Shown: one piece after another, positions 52,942 to 61,448 of the stretch
How the letters are laid out: every line of letters starts with the position of its first letter
Numbering within the stretch: the stretch's first letter is position 1
From: a virus
Direction: 5' to 3' (one strand)
Virus record (IMG/VR): IMGVR_UViG_3300046459_000427
Coordinates: 1 to 64,000 of that record
DNA length: 64,000 bases
Position numbers and translations under genes: made by a program
The notes under the pieces: generated by a model
Told to the model about the DNA's origin: nothing
The model's database searches: none
The model's input: the letters and a program-made list of their open reading frames with translations, nothing else

Positions 52942-53074
52942 ATGAGGCCTCCAGGAGTGTGGCGAGGAGATTGAACTTCTCGTGGGACCGGCCCTGGCGC
53001 CGGGAGTACCGGACGCCAAGGGCCAGGATGTAAACGGCTGCTATGACCAGCAGCGCGGAGAGGATGGCCACCAT
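52862..53074 (-). CDS. Small membrane protein
   Basis: 70 aa: one span (VAILSALLVIAAVYILALGV), then a basic then acidic tail. TGATG overlap with recA. Its last 80 bases overlap the start of the resolvase-like gene in another frame, an unusually long overlap. Confidence 0.55.
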   Translation of the reverse strand: MVAILSALLVIAAVYILALGVRYSRRQGRSHEKFNLLATLLEASYGGHAQEEPEAGAAGSGTPRRDGERG

Positions 53075-54252
53075 CAGGCGGCCTGGGTATGAAGCCCGTC
53101 GGCCTCTTCCGGCTTCGGCCGTCGGCTGACCTTCTTGGTGCCCGAGTTCTCGGCGGCCGTCAGGTCGTCCTCGGAGATGGAACGCTCATCCGCGTGCTGC
53201 GAGGCGGCGAGGACCTTTTCGTAGAGGAATTCCTGGAGGTCCAGGTCCTCTCGAATTGCGGCGAGGGTGTTCTCCTTGCTGTGCCAGCGAAGGACGGGCT
53301 TTCCCCTGTCGTCGTATTCGCCGTTGTCGACCTCGTAGTAAGCGCCCGCGCGCTTGATGACGTCGAAGAGGATCCCCATGATCATGATTTCCTTTGTGGT
53401 GTCGAAATCACCACGGGTGAAATTCAGATAGGGAGCGGAGCGGAAGTAGGCGTCGATCGTGGCGATCTGCTGCGGGGCCGCCGACTTGTTCTTGATGGTC
53501 TTCACCTTGATGACCTGGCCGACGTTCACCTTGCCCTTTCCGGGCCGAGGCTCCTGAATCCACTCGTCGCGTCGGACTTCCACCCTGGTGTAGAACGCAT
53601 AATTCTTCGCGTTTCCGCCGGGGGTTGTGGTCGGCGTGCCGTGCGGGGAGAACTTGCCGATGGCGTCGCGGTACTGGTTGATGACGATGCCGAGCAGCGG
53701 GCGGTCCTCGGGGTCGGTCATGCTGCGCTTCGTCGCGGCGCCGGACTTCCGGAAGAACTTGCCGGTGAGACGGGCGCCCAGCGCCATGGTCGCCTCGTCC
53801 ATGTCCTTCTCGGACTCCTCGTCCGGTATGAGCGCCGGGTAGGAGTCGAGGACGATCATGTCGACCGAGCGGGACGTCGCGAAGTCGAGCATGGTCTGGT
53901 AGGCGAATTCCATGGCCTGGGTGGGGACGACGATCACGCGGTCGTTGTCGACGCCCAGCGCTTCGGCCTGGTCGGTGTCGTAGTGCTCTGCGGCGATCCA
54001 CAGGCACGTGAAGTCGGGGTCCTTCTTCTGGTTGGCGGCCAGCGTCTTGTAGACGATGAAGGTCTTGCCGTGGGACTCACGGCCGATGACCTCGACCCAC
54101 TGGTTGCCCGGCCAGCCACCGCCGAGGGCGATGTCCAGGGAGAGGGAGCCGGAGGTGAAGCGCTTGGCCACGCGCATGTCCGAGGCGAAACACACGGCAC
54201 CCGGATGGGTCTTGTTGATCTTGGCGAGAAGTGCGAGGGCGTCCTTGTTCAC
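53074..54252 (-). CDS. recA: RecA-type recombinase
   Basis: 392 aa. Walker A GRESHGKT at 57-64; SVDMIVLDSYPALIP (Walker B) at about 128; VINQYRDAIGKFSPHGTPTTTPGGNAKNYAFYTRVEV is the L2/strand region with the TPGGNA signature typical of RecA. ATP-driven strand exchange. GTG two bases after the stop of the leader ORF MRLHTYGGPC. LHT tag five codons from the end (DGLHTQAA). Confidence 0.92.
   Translation of the reverse strand: MNKDALALLAKINKTHPGAVCFASDMRVAKRFTSGSLSLDIALGGGWPGNQWVEVIGRESHGKTFIVYKTLAANQKKDPDFTCLWIAAEHYDTDQAEALGVDNDRVIVVPTQAMEFAYQTMLDFATSRSVDMIVLDSYPALIPDEESEKDMDEATMALGARLTGKFFRKSGAATKRSMTDPEDRPLLGIVINQYRDAIGKFSPHGTPTTTPGGNAKNYAFYTRVEVRRDEWIQEPRPGKGKVNVGQVIKVKTIKNKSAAPQQIATIDAYFRSAPYLNFTRGDFDTTKEIMIMGILFDVIKRAGAYYEVDNGEYDDRGKPVLRWHSKENTLAAIREDLDLQEFLYEKVLAASQHADERSISEDDLTAAENSGTKKVSRRPKPEEADGLHTQAA
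53086..53094 (-). repeat. LHT tag, copy 23 (exact)
   Basis: C-terminal codons of recA (GLHTQAA); the same GLHTQAA string occurs in the gene at 60414. Confidence 0.9.
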
Positions 54253-54254
54253 GC

Positions 54255-54287
54255 TCAACAGGGGCCCCCGTAGGTATGAAGTCGCAT
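54255..54287 (-). CDS. Tiny leader ORF MRLHTYGGPC before recA
   Basis: ATG CGA CTT CAT ACC TAC GGG GGC CCC TGT TGA: 10 codons with AGGAG 11 bases upstream and a stop two bases before the GTG of recA. The tag is at codons 3-5. Its start, MRLHTYGG, closely resembles MTLHTYGG of the gene at 17684. Confidence 0.6.
   Translation of the reverse strand: MRLHTYGGPC
54273..54281 (-). repeat. LHT tag, copy 24 (exact)
   Basis: Codons 3-5 of the recA leader ORF. Confidence 0.9.
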
Positions 54288-54332
54288 GTGTGGTGTTACT
54301 CCTGATCCGATAGCGCGGAAGCGATAACGAAG

Positions 54333-54373
54333 AACCGGTAGTCCCCATACCATAACGGTGAAGGGACTACCGG
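54333..54373 (-). terminator. Terminator of nrdJ
   Basis: 12-bp arms ACCGGTAGTCCC / GGGACTACCGGT followed by TTCTTCGTTATCGCTT on the minus strand, a tail nearly shared with the terminator at 9236. Confidence 0.85.
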
Positions 54374-54417
54374 TCCACTCATGTATCAACTAGTCCAGCG
54401 AAGAACTTTGAGAACTT

Positions 54418-56379
54418 TCAGGCAGTCACGAGGTCGACGTCCTCGCAGCCACCGGCCGCCGAGCAAGCCAGCGCCTGGGAGCCCACGGTCTGGTCGTAGG
54501 TCTCGTAAAAGGCCAGGTCCGACCACTCGACGCGGTGCTCCTGGGTGATCAGAGCCTCGTACTCGGCCTCCGTGATCTCCTCGTACGGCGCCTGCACGTA
54601 GGTGTGATCGCTGTACGGAAGGAAGGAGACTCCCGAGATCTCGCCCAGGTGCTCCCAGACCCACTCGCCGACCTCGTCCCACTCGTGCTCGCGCACGCTG
54701 ATGGTCACCGACGGCTTGTGCTCGCACCAGAAGCGCTGATAGGCGAGCCAGATCTTCAGGTGCTCGATCGCGGAGACGTCTTCACGCACCAGCGCGGTGT
54801 TGCTGGCACGCTGGGCGAAGGTGAACACCCACGCCGAGGAGTTGTAGGCGTCCTCCTCGTGCGGAATCCCCCCGTCGATCATCACGAACGAGATGGGGTC
54901 CTTCTTGTCCACCCGCACGCGCCGCTTGTAGAAGCGGGCGTGCTTGGTATGAAGCCCGCTCTCGCAGTCGACCAACTGGGAGACGGTCCCGGAGGGCTTC
55001 ACGCAGGTGATCGCGTCCGAGGACGGGATGCCGATGCGCCGGGCCTCCTTCTCGTTGGCGATGCGGGCCGTCAGGCGAAGGTCGGTCAGCGTGAGGGACG
55101 TGAGGCCGTCACCCTTGCTGCCGTCGGTGTTCTGGTTGCCGAAGACCCCGGTGAGGGAGACGCCCAGCAGCCGCTCCTCCTCCGCGTTCTTGCGCCACTC
55201 CTCACGCAGGTACGGGTAGTCCGTCAGCGTGCTCTGCCAGGTGCCCAGGGTGGCCGCCAGGCTCACCTTGCGCTCCAGGTCCTCGACGGTGTCCTCCGGC
55301 CGCACGACGACCTCGGACAGGTTGCAGAACGAGAACGGCCGAAGAATGATCTCCGAGCACGGGTTGGTCCCGTAGTCGGTGTCGGCCGAGCGGTGCCCGT
55401 ACTTCGCAGCCTGACGCTGGGCCGCACCACGGTGGAAGATGCCACGCTCACCCGAGCCGCTGGCTACCAGGGAGCCCCACTCGGCGCGGAAGTCCTCGTG
55501 ACGCATGCCGTCGTAGTAGACGGCCGAGTTGTTGGCCAGCGCACGGTAGCCGTGATCCTTCCACCACTCCCCAGCCTTCGCCTGCGCCATCTCCTGGTCG
55601 TCCAGATCGGACAGGGAGATCATCGCGGACCGCCGGACACCACCGACCACGACGACGCTGGCTATCTTGCAGGCGATGTCGTGGACCTCGATCGGCCGGA
55701 ACTTCCGACCGGCGGCCTGGTGGAACTTCTCCACGGTGAACGCGAACAGTTCGTCCAGCGGACCCGGGCCGGAGGCACGCCCACCGAAGGTACGAAGGCG
55801 GGCACCGGCAGGCCGGATCCCGGACAGGTCCCACTGGTGTACCTCGCCCTGCCACAGGCCTTCCAGCAGGGCCCGGAACGCATAGCCCCAGCCCTCCTTG
55901 GAGTCCTCGACGACGATCACGTCGGCAGACGCCCGAAGGGTGTCCGGGACGGCAGGCAACTGGTCGGTGTACTGGCGCTCGACCGAGTAGCCGACGCCCG
56001 TGCCGTTCATGAGGATGTAGAGGAGTTCGTCCAGGGCGCGCGGGTCCTGGAGCGGCAGGTACGAACAGTTGAAGCCCGCGATGTTCGAGCGGTCCAGGGC
56101 GGCACCGGCCGTCATCACCGCGCGCATCGACGGCATGACCTCGTGGTTGAGGACCGCCTGGCGGACGGCCGCGACGACCCCCTGCTCGGGGATGTAGTCG
56201 TGCTTGTCCTTCAACTGGCCGAGCATGAAGTCGACGTAGCGGTCGACGGTCTCGGTCCAGGTCTCGCGGCGGTTGCGCTCCTCGTCCCAGCGGGCGTACC
56301 GGGACTTGGCGATGAAGGAGCGGTAGGGGTCGGCGATGTCGCCGGTCGGAGTGAGCAGGGAGGTCACCAGGAGGTCCAT
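54418..56379 (-). CDS. nrdJ: Adenosylcobalamin-dependent ribonucleotide reductase (class II)
   Basis: 653 aa, similar in size and motifs to monomeric B12-dependent RTPR: FNCSYLPL (first thiol), NPCSEIILRPFSFCNLSEVVV (active-site region), and CxxxxxC near the C-terminus (ALACSAAGGCEDVDL) for regeneration. It makes dNTPs without oxygen, using host B12. The LHT tag falls at SGLHTKHARFY, where the family normally has S-G-I-H-P. ATG 56379 lacks a clear ribosome site. Confidence 0.92.
   Translation of the reverse strand: MDLLVTSLLTPTGDIADPYRSFIAKSRYARWDEERNRRETWTETVDRYVDFMLGQLKDKHDYIPEQGVVAAVRQAVLNHEVMPSMRAVMTAGAALDRSNIAGFNCSYLPLQDPRALDELLYILMNGTGVGYSVERQYTDQLPAVPDTLRASADVIVVEDSKEGWGYAFRALLEGLWQGEVHQWDLSGIRPAGARLRTFGGRASGPGPLDELFAFTVEKFHQAAGRKFRPIEVHDIACKIASVVVVGGVRRSAMISLSDLDDQEMAQAKAGEWWKDHGYRALANNSAVYYDGMRHEDFRAEWGSLVASGSGERGIFHRGAAQRQAAKYGHRSADTDYGTNPCSEIILRPFSFCNLSEVVVRPEDTVEDLERKVSLAATLGTWQSTLTDYPYLREEWRKNAEEERLLGVSLTGVFGNQNTDGSKGDGLTSLTLTDLRLTARIANEKEARRIGIPSSDAITCVKPSGTVSQLVDCESGLHTKHARFYKRRVRVDKKDPISFVMIDGGIPHEEDAYNSSAWVFTFAQRASNTALVREDVSAIEHLKIWLAYQRFWCEHKPSVTISVREHEWDEVGEWVWEHLGEISGVSFLPYSDHTYVQAPYEEITEAEYEALITQEHRVEWSDLAFYETYDQTVGSQALACSAAGGCEDVDLVTA
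54946..54954 (-). repeat. LHT tag, copy 25 (exact)
   Basis: Leu-His-Thr in frame in nrdJ at a family-conserved L/I-H position. Confidence 0.9.
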
Positions 56380-56402
56380 TCAGTAGGTAAGGAGGGGGGC
56401 GC

Positions 56403-56858
56403 TCAGACGGAGCCGTCAGACCGGATGAACGCGCCGGGGTTGTAGTTGCTCTGTCCGCCTCGGCCGCCAGCGGCGGTCTGCTTGGCGGGGGTGGCCGGTC
56501 CGTCTCCGGTGCTGCCGGACGGAAGGCCTGCGGTGCTCTGCGTGAAGCGCGGGTTGTATCCGCACGTGTAGCACTGAGCCATGGCATTGGGCTGGCCGAT
56601 GGGTTTGAAGTAGTCGTTGCCACCACAGTCGGGGCAGTGGGTGTCCTGCTTGGCGACCATCGCACGGGCCGGAGCCTTGCCCTGGGGCTGCTCTGGCACT
56701 GTCTGCGGGGCCTGCGCCGGGGTGGGGTAGGGCTGCTGTCCGGAGGCCCACCAGGGGCTGCCGGACTGCTGCTGTGGTTGCTGCTGCGGCACCGGGGCCG
56801 GGGCCGGGGCGGCCGGTCGAGCAGCCGCCCCCAACTTGTTAGCCCAGAAGTTGCTCAC
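56403..56858 (-). CDS. Pro/Gln-rich protein with zinc ribbon
   Basis: 151 aa. A long Pro/Ala/Gln N-terminal half (PAPAPVPQQQPQQQSG), then CPDCGGNDYF...AQCYTCGYN, a two-CxxC zinc ribbon. GTG overlaps the upstream gene by 20 bases. Perhaps a replication accessory protein because it sits between nrdJ and polA. Confidence 0.65.
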   Translation of the reverse strand: MSNFWANKLGAAARPAAPAPAPVPQQQPQQQSGSPWWASGQQPYPTPAQAPQTVPEQPQGKAPARAMVAKQDTHCPDCGGNDYFKPIGQPNAMAQCYTCGYNPRFTQSTAGLPSGSTGDGPATPAKQTAAGGRGGQSNYNPGAFIRSDGSV

Positions 56859-57213
56859 CGAACTGCACTCCTTCTGCGTACGTGATGATTCCCATGTCGA
56901 AGAGGTTGGCGAGAATTGCCACGACCCCAGCGCGCAGAACAGAGGAGTGATGCCGCTGGAGAGCGACAGCCGTTTCCTCGTCCGCTGAAATACCCGAGTT
57001 AACCAGCATAGCCGAGGCAGTAATGCCGGAAACTAGTGGAACGAGGAGGTCCAACATTTCCTTGACGTCCTGGACCTCGTTGAGCCTTTCGTGGCTGGCC
57101 CGGTGTTCCATTGCGGCGACGTCCGGGCTGTCCGGGGTCAGTTTCATGAGCGGGATCATGGCCGGGACGTCGGGGCACGGAATGATGTCCCAGAGCAGCC
57201 GCTTGACGAGCAT
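56839..57213 (-). CDS. Hypothetical helical protein
   Basis: 124 aa, hydrophobic helices (LNEVQDVKEMLDLLVPLVSGITASAMLV, VLRAGVVAILANLFDMGIITYAEGVQFGEQLL). The ATG at 57213 has no ribosome site; GGAGACCCCCCGG lies about 20 bases up, so the start is uncertain. Confidence 0.55.
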   Translation of the reverse strand: MLVKRLLWDIIPCPDVPAMIPLMKLTPDSPDVAAMEHRASHERLNEVQDVKEMLDLLVPLVSGITASAMLVNSGISADEETAVALQRHHSSVLRAGVVAILANLFDMGIITYAEGVQFGEQLLG

Positions 57214-57255
57214 CTGAGGGGTGAAGATATCGATCCGGGGGGTCTCCTCTTCCTC

Positions 57256-57309
57256 CTACTCGAAATCCGCCTCGTCGCTATTGCCCTTGTTTCGGTTGAA
57301 GAATCCCAT
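57256..57309 (-). CDS. 17-aa peptide after polA
   Basis: MGFFNRNKGNSDEADFE. ATG shares a base with the polA stop (TAATG) and GGAGGCAAAGTA lies in front. Short but well placed. Confidence 0.45.
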   Translation of the reverse strand: MGFFNRNKGNSDEADFE

Positions 57310-59288
57310 TACTTTGCCTCCGACCAGCGGTCCACGATCTTCACGTCGGAAGACAGCGGAACCTTGAGCAGTTTCTGAATGTCGTCGCCGAGCATGGCTT
57401 CCTTCACCAGAGCGGCGGCTTCCTCGGCGCGGTCCTCCGGAGCGAGCACCACGAGTTCGTCGTGCACGGAGAGGATCAGCCGGATCTCGTCCGGCAGGAT
57501 GTTGTTCAGCCGGATCATCGCCAACTTGATCAGGTCGGCAGCCGAGCCCTGGATGAGGCTGTTGACTGCCTGGCGCTCGGCACCCATGCGCAGGCCGTTG
57601 TTCTGCGACAGGATGAGCGGCAGGCGCCGCTTGCGGCCGAGCAGCGTGCGGATGTACGGGGGTCGGCGCGACCGGCAGACCCGGACGACTTCTTCCTTGA
57701 AGCGGTAGATCTCGGGGAACAACTTCTGGTGCATCTCCATGAAGCGCTTGGCTTCCTTGACGGAGATCTTCGCCATCGATGCGACCTTGTCCGGGCCTGC
57801 ACCGTAGACGACTGCGAAGTTGATTCCCTTGGCGACCTGGCGGAAGTCGATGCACTCCCGGTCGCCCGCCTTTACCCGCCGGATGAATTCCTGCGGGTCC
57901 ACTCCCATAAGAGCGGCAGCGGTGGCCGAGTGAGGGTCGACGCCGTTGTGGAAGCCCTTGTACAGATCGCCTCGGCCGATGAAGTGCGCGAGCACGACCA
58001 GTTCGATCTGTCCGTAGTCCGCGACGACCAGTTTGTATCCGGCCGGTGCCACGAACAGTCCACGGATTCGCTTGCCGAGTTCCGTGTCCGGGCGCGGGAT
58101 GTTCTGGAGGTTGGGTTCCCGGCAGGAGAATCGTCCGGTCACCGTTCCGTACTGGACGAAGTCGGCGTGGATCCGGCCGCCGAATATCCGGCAGGGCTTC
58201 TTCGGGTCATCTTCGACCCCGAGGTAGGACACCGGGTAGTCGATCAGCTTGCTGACTTCGGAGTACTCCAGCAGCTTCTTGACGACGGCGTTGTTCTCGT
58301 GCTTTTCCAGGCTGGCGGCGTCGGTGGAGTAGTCCTTCCACTCCAGCTCCTGCCCGGCCTCGCGCTTCTTCTTGCCGCCGTCGGTCGGCTTGGTGGGGCG
58401 CAGGCCCTGGCCGCCGTCCTTCTTGGGTGCGTACAGCACCTCGGCCTTCTGGGCCGGGGCGTTGAGATTGAACTGCTTGCCCGCAGCGCGGTAGATGTCC
58501 GCCTCGATGTCCACCAGGCGCTCGGACATGTCGCGGACCAGCTCGCGCATGGCCTGCTCGTCGACCGGTGCCCCGGTGATGCCCATGTCGAGCAGTACGC
58601 CGAGGACGTCCTCTTCCAGTCGCCGGACGTTGATCAGGTGCTGGTCGTCGATCCGCTTCTGGAACTTCTTCCAGAGCAGGTAGGTGTACTTCGCGTCCAT
58701 GTAGGCGTAGTGGCCCACCTTGGAGAAGGGGTGTGCCTCGACGCACTTGCCGACGTTCTCAGTGTCGTAGTCGACCTTGTAGTAGCGCTTGACGAGTTCC
58801 TTGAGGCCCTTCTGTTTCATGTTCTCGTCGAGGAGCCACTGAAGGACGATGGTGTCCGAGTACTTCGGGGGTGCGATCTCGCCCCAGTACTTCGCCGTGG
58901 AGATGAGGTCGAAGGTCGCGTTGTGCGCGATCTTGATCTTGTCCTCGGCGAAGAACAGCGGCTTGAGGATGGAGAACACCTCGGAGGGGAGCATCTGCTC
59001 CGGCGGGGCGTCGTAGACGGCCGGGATGTTGTCGAACTTCCCGGTGATCTTGTTCTTCTTCTTCGTGGCCTTGCTCAGCAGGACGTCGCCGTTGGGGTGG
59101 CCGAACGGAATGGCGTAGGCCTCACCGTCGGTGGCCAGGCTCATCCAGTTGGCGACGTTCTGTGTCGGGACTCCTCGGTTGGCGCCGAAGGTCTCGATGT
59201 CGAAAGCGAAGGCCGGGCGCTCCATGAAGCGCTCGACCAAAGTATGAAGTCGGTCGGGGGTGAGGATGACGCTGTTCCGGATGGTCAC
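57309..59288 (-). CDS. polA: Family A DNA polymerase with 3'-5' exonuclease
   Basis: 659 aa. Exonuclease motif FAFDIETF (about 27-34), HNATFDL and YAYMDAKYTYLLW; polymerase motif A VADYGQIEL (usually DYSQIEL, Ser replaced by Gly), motif B RQVAKGINFAVVYG and motif C VHDELVV (about 609). It replicates the phage genome. GTG behind CTGGAGGTACCGCCC. LHT tag at residues 14-16 (DRLHTLVERF). A terminator separates it from the SSB operon. Confidence 0.95.
   Translation of the reverse strand: MTIRNSVILTPDRLHTLVERFMERPAFAFDIETFGANRGVPTQNVANWMSLATDGEAYAIPFGHPNGDVLLSKATKKKNKITGKFDNIPAVYDAPPEQMLPSEVFSILKPLFFAEDKIKIAHNATFDLISTAKYWGEIAPPKYSDTIVLQWLLDENMKQKGLKELVKRYYKVDYDTENVGKCVEAHPFSKVGHYAYMDAKYTYLLWKKFQKRIDDQHLINVRRLEEDVLGVLLDMGITGAPVDEQAMRELVRDMSERLVDIEADIYRAAGKQFNLNAPAQKAEVLYAPKKDGGQGLRPTKPTDGGKKKREAGQELEWKDYSTDAASLEKHENNAVVKKLLEYSEVSKLIDYPVSYLGVEDDPKKPCRIFGGRIHADFVQYGTVTGRFSCREPNLQNIPRPDTELGKRIRGLFVAPAGYKLVVADYGQIELVVLAHFIGRGDLYKGFHNGVDPHSATAAALMGVDPQEFIRRVKAGDRECIDFRQVAKGINFAVVYGAGPDKVASMAKISVKEAKRFMEMHQKLFPEIYRFKEEVVRVCRSRRPPYIRTLLGRKRRLPLILSQNNGLRMGAERQAVNSLIQGSAADLIKLAMIRLNNILPDEIRLILSVHDELVVLAPEDRAEEAAALVKEAMLGDDIQKLLKVPLSSDVKIVDRWSEAK
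59241..59249 (-). repeat. LHT tag, copy 26 (variant CTTCATACT)
   Basis: Synonymous variant (ACT for ACC), Leu-His-Thr in frame near the N-terminus of polA. Confidence 0.75.
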
Positions 59289-59334
59289 GGGCGGTACCTC
59301 CAGGTGGTGTGGTGGGGAAGCTGAGGGGGAGGTC

Positions 59335-59359
59335 CCGGCGCGGTGCCAGAACCTCCCCC
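59335..59359 (-). terminator. Terminator-like hairpin
   Basis: GGGGGAGGT / ACCTCCCCC between the SSB-like gene and polA. Confidence 0.65.
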
Positions 59360-59368
59360 GGAGGCTGA

Positions 59369-60178
59369 TCAGTCGTTCAGGATCTCGCGGGCGATCTGCT
59401 TGAGTTCGTTGCGCGTGTTCACCTGGAGGACGTCCTCGTCGTACGCCTTGTCGTCGAACTCCTCCAGGTCCTCCTCGGTCAGGGGCTCGACGTCCCAGTC
59501 ATCGAGGAGGTCCCGCTCCTTCACGGGGGTGATGTAGTAGGTCGTCTTGTTGTTCTTGGACTGCTTGGAGACGGAGAAGTACAGGTCGTCCCGGTTGATC
59601 GGCGCCGTCTTCTTGTCCTTGGAGTAGTTCTTGAGGATGTCCGCGACCATCGGGCCGAACTGCCAGATCTTGACCTGCGGGTCCTCGGGGTCGGTGAAGT
59701 CGACGACGTTGAAGCAGACCTGCTGGGAGGGCTTGTCGCCTGCGTCGTCGCACAGGGGGCAGCGGGACTCCAGGCACGTCCAGGACCGCTTGCCCTTGCG
59801 CTCGATCCAGTGCTGGAGGAAGACCAGGAACGGCTCCTCGTCGAGGATCTTCACGACCACGGCCTCGCCGGTCACCTTGAAGTTCTCGGGGAAGCCGGAC
59901 GTGGCGCTCTTGGTCTTCTCGTACGAGCCCCATCCCTTGCCGCCGACCTTCGGGGTGGGCTCGTCGTCCTCGTCGTCCTCCTGGGAGCGACGCGAGCGAC
60001 GGGAGGAGGTGTCGGCCTCCTCGGTATGAAGCGACTGGCGGCGCGAGCCACGGCGGGAGCCCCGGGCCGGACGCTCGTCCTCGTCGTCCTCCGGGAGGTT
60101 GTTGTCCTCCGGCTCGTCGGCGGGGGTGTAGGCCTCGGTGGACGCGGCGGTGCGGCGGCGGGTGAGGGTGCGGGGCAT
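59369..60178 (-). CDS. Single-stranded DNA-binding protein, gp32-like
   Basis: 269 aa. Basic-acidic N-terminus (ARGSRRGSRRQSLHT, then EDDEDDEP), a core with WTCLESRCPLCDDAGDKPSQQVCFNVVDF (a zinc site as in T4 gp32-like proteins) and an acidic C-terminal half (VEPLTEEDLEEFDDKAYDED), the typical SSB tail. Probably the phage SSB. TGATG overlap upstream. LHT tag in the basic part. Confidence 0.75.
   Translation of the reverse strand: MPRTLTRRRTAASTEAYTPADEPEDNNLPEDDEDERPARGSRRGSRRQSLHTEEADTSSRRSRRSQEDDEDDEPTPKVGGKGWGSYEKTKSATSGFPENFKVTGEAVVVKILDEEPFLVFLQHWIERKGKRSWTCLESRCPLCDDAGDKPSQQVCFNVVDFTDPEDPQVKIWQFGPMVADILKNYSKDKKTAPINRDDLYFSVSKQSKNNKTTYYITPVKERDLLDDWDVEPLTEEDLEEFDDKAYDEDVLQVNTRNELKQIAREILND
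60023..60031 (-). repeat. LHT tag, copy 27 (exact)
   Basis: Leu-His-Thr in frame in the SSB-like gene. Confidence 0.9.
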
Positions 60179-60417
60179 CAGGTGTTCTCCTGCTGGTAGA
60201 GGTGTACGTACGACTTGTTCTCGGCGGTGTTCAGCCGGGCCTCTTCGATGTCGGCCGCCAGTGAGGTGACCAGGTACTCGGAGGCGATCGTGTCCAGGTC
60301 CCCGAGCGTCTTGGCTGCGGGGAACTCCTCGGAGTCGACGGTGATCTCGGCACCGAATTCGACCCACTCGAAGTTGCCCATGGACACGTGGTGCTTGGCA
60401 CTGCGGGTGATCTTCAC
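60178..60417 (-). CDS. Small hypothetical protein
   Basis: 79 aa (KHHVSMGNFEWVEFGAEITVDSEEF...LDTIASEYLVTSLAADIEEARLN). GTG overlaps the upstream stop. Beta then helix; co-expressed with SSB. Confidence 0.65.
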   Translation of the reverse strand: MKITRSAKHHVSMGNFEWVEFGAEITVDSEEFPAAKTLGDLDTIASEYLVTSLAADIEEARLNTAENKSYVHLYQQENT

Positions 60418-60875
60418 TGCTCGGCCAGCCGCTTGAAGAGGTCGATGACGCGGAGGGTGAAGTTGGTGCCCTTGATCGGCTTCTGGTGGGAGACCAGGAC
60501 GCCTTCCTCGTACGCGATGCGGACGATGCCCTCGACCTGCTCACGGGTGTAGAGGCGGCGTCGCCCGCGTACGTCGTCGTCCCGGCCGGGCGACTGGAAG
60601 GTGGACTTGGGGATAATCCCCTCGCGCTCCCACTTGCGGATGGTGACCGGCTGGCGGCCCAGGGCGCGGCCGAGCTGGCCGACGGTGAAGAACTCGGTCT
60701 CGACGCCGCCCACGTTGTACTTGCGGGGCTTGGCGTCCCAGTCGGCCGCCGAGGTGGCGGCCTGGGTATGAAGCCCGTTGCGGTTCTGGTGGCGGACGAT
60801 CGGCTTGGTGGATCCGGGGTAGAACTGCTCCCCGATCTCGGCGAAGTCCTGCTCGATGCTGGCGAGGGTGCTCAT
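60414..60875 (-). CDS. MerR-like helix-turn-helix protein
   Basis: 153 aa. EFFTVGQLGRALGRQPVTIRKWEREGIIPKSTF...GRRRLYTREQVEGIVRIA is a MerR-type winged HTH. The first 50 residues are not conserved and hold the LHT tag (NGLHTQAATS), a string also at the RecA C-terminus. Probably a phage transcription regulator or replication-initiator-like DNA binder. Confidence 0.75.
   Translation of the reverse strand: MSTLASIEQDFAEIGEQFYPGSTKPIVRHQNRNGLHTQAATSAADWDAKPRKYNVGGVETEFFTVGQLGRALGRQPVTIRKWEREGIIPKSTFQSPGRDDDVRGRRRLYTREQVEGIVRIAYEEGVLVSHQKPIKGTNFTLRVIDLFKRLAEQ
60765..60773 (-). repeat. LHT tag, copy 28 (exact)
   Basis: Leu-His-Thr in frame in the MerR-like gene (GLHTQAA). Confidence 0.9.
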
Positions 60876-60887
60876 GTGGTGGTTCTC

Positions 60888-61364
60888 CTAGCCCTGGAGC
60901 GGCTTGAACGCGTACGAGATGTTCTCGGTGAACAGGGCGTCGAGTTCCTCATCCGAGATGAGGCCCTCCTGGTTGAGGACGTACAACTCGTCCTGGTCCA
61001 GGACCGTGGTGGTGACTTCCTTGTAGACGCGGTCGCGGATGCCCTTCTCGTTGACCAGGGTCTCGACGGCGTCCTCATCCAGGCCGACGGAGGTGCGCTT
61101 CTCGCGCTTGACCTCGGTGAAGCGCTGGCCGTTGACCTCGATGGGGGCCGGGAGTTTCCAGAACTTGGAGCCCTTCTCGTCGGTCTCCCCGGTGGCGTCC
61201 ACGTAGGCGCTGATCTCGTCGCGCAGGTGGTTCTTGCGGGTGACTACCTGGGTCTCCTGGAACTTCAGGATCAGGAACTGTCGGACCTTCTCGATGGGGT
61301 TCTCGGGGTCGAGGTTGATGGGCTTCTCGACCCGGCGGGTGGTGCGTCTCTGGACGGTAGCCAT
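60888..61364 (-). CDS. Hypothetical protein
   Basis: 158 aa, charged (TVQRRTTRRVEKPINLD..., QVVTRKNHLRDEISAYVDATG, GLISDEELDALFTENI). Start ATG 61364, promoter at 61413-61441. First gene of the operon to SSB, so perhaps a replication accessory. Confidence 0.65.
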   Translation of the reverse strand: MATVQRRTTRRVEKPINLDPENPIEKVRQFLILKFQETQVVTRKNHLRDEISAYVDATGETDEKGSKFWKLPAPIEVNGQRFTEVKREKRTSVGLDEDAVETLVNEKGIRDRVYKEVTTTVLDQDELYVLNQEGLISDEELDALFTENISYAFKPLQG

Positions 61365-61412
61365 AGAGCGTGGGCTCTCTTTCTTCCGGAGTAGTTGGTC
61401 GATCGAGTAGTG

Positions 61413-61441
61413 ACTCTACACTACCGATTCGAAGTTGTCGA
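61413..61441 (-). promoter_or_regulatory. Promoter of the SSB operon
   Basis: TCGACA, 17-bp spacer, TAGAGT on the minus strand. Confidence 0.7.
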
Positions 61442-61448
61442 TTCTTGA

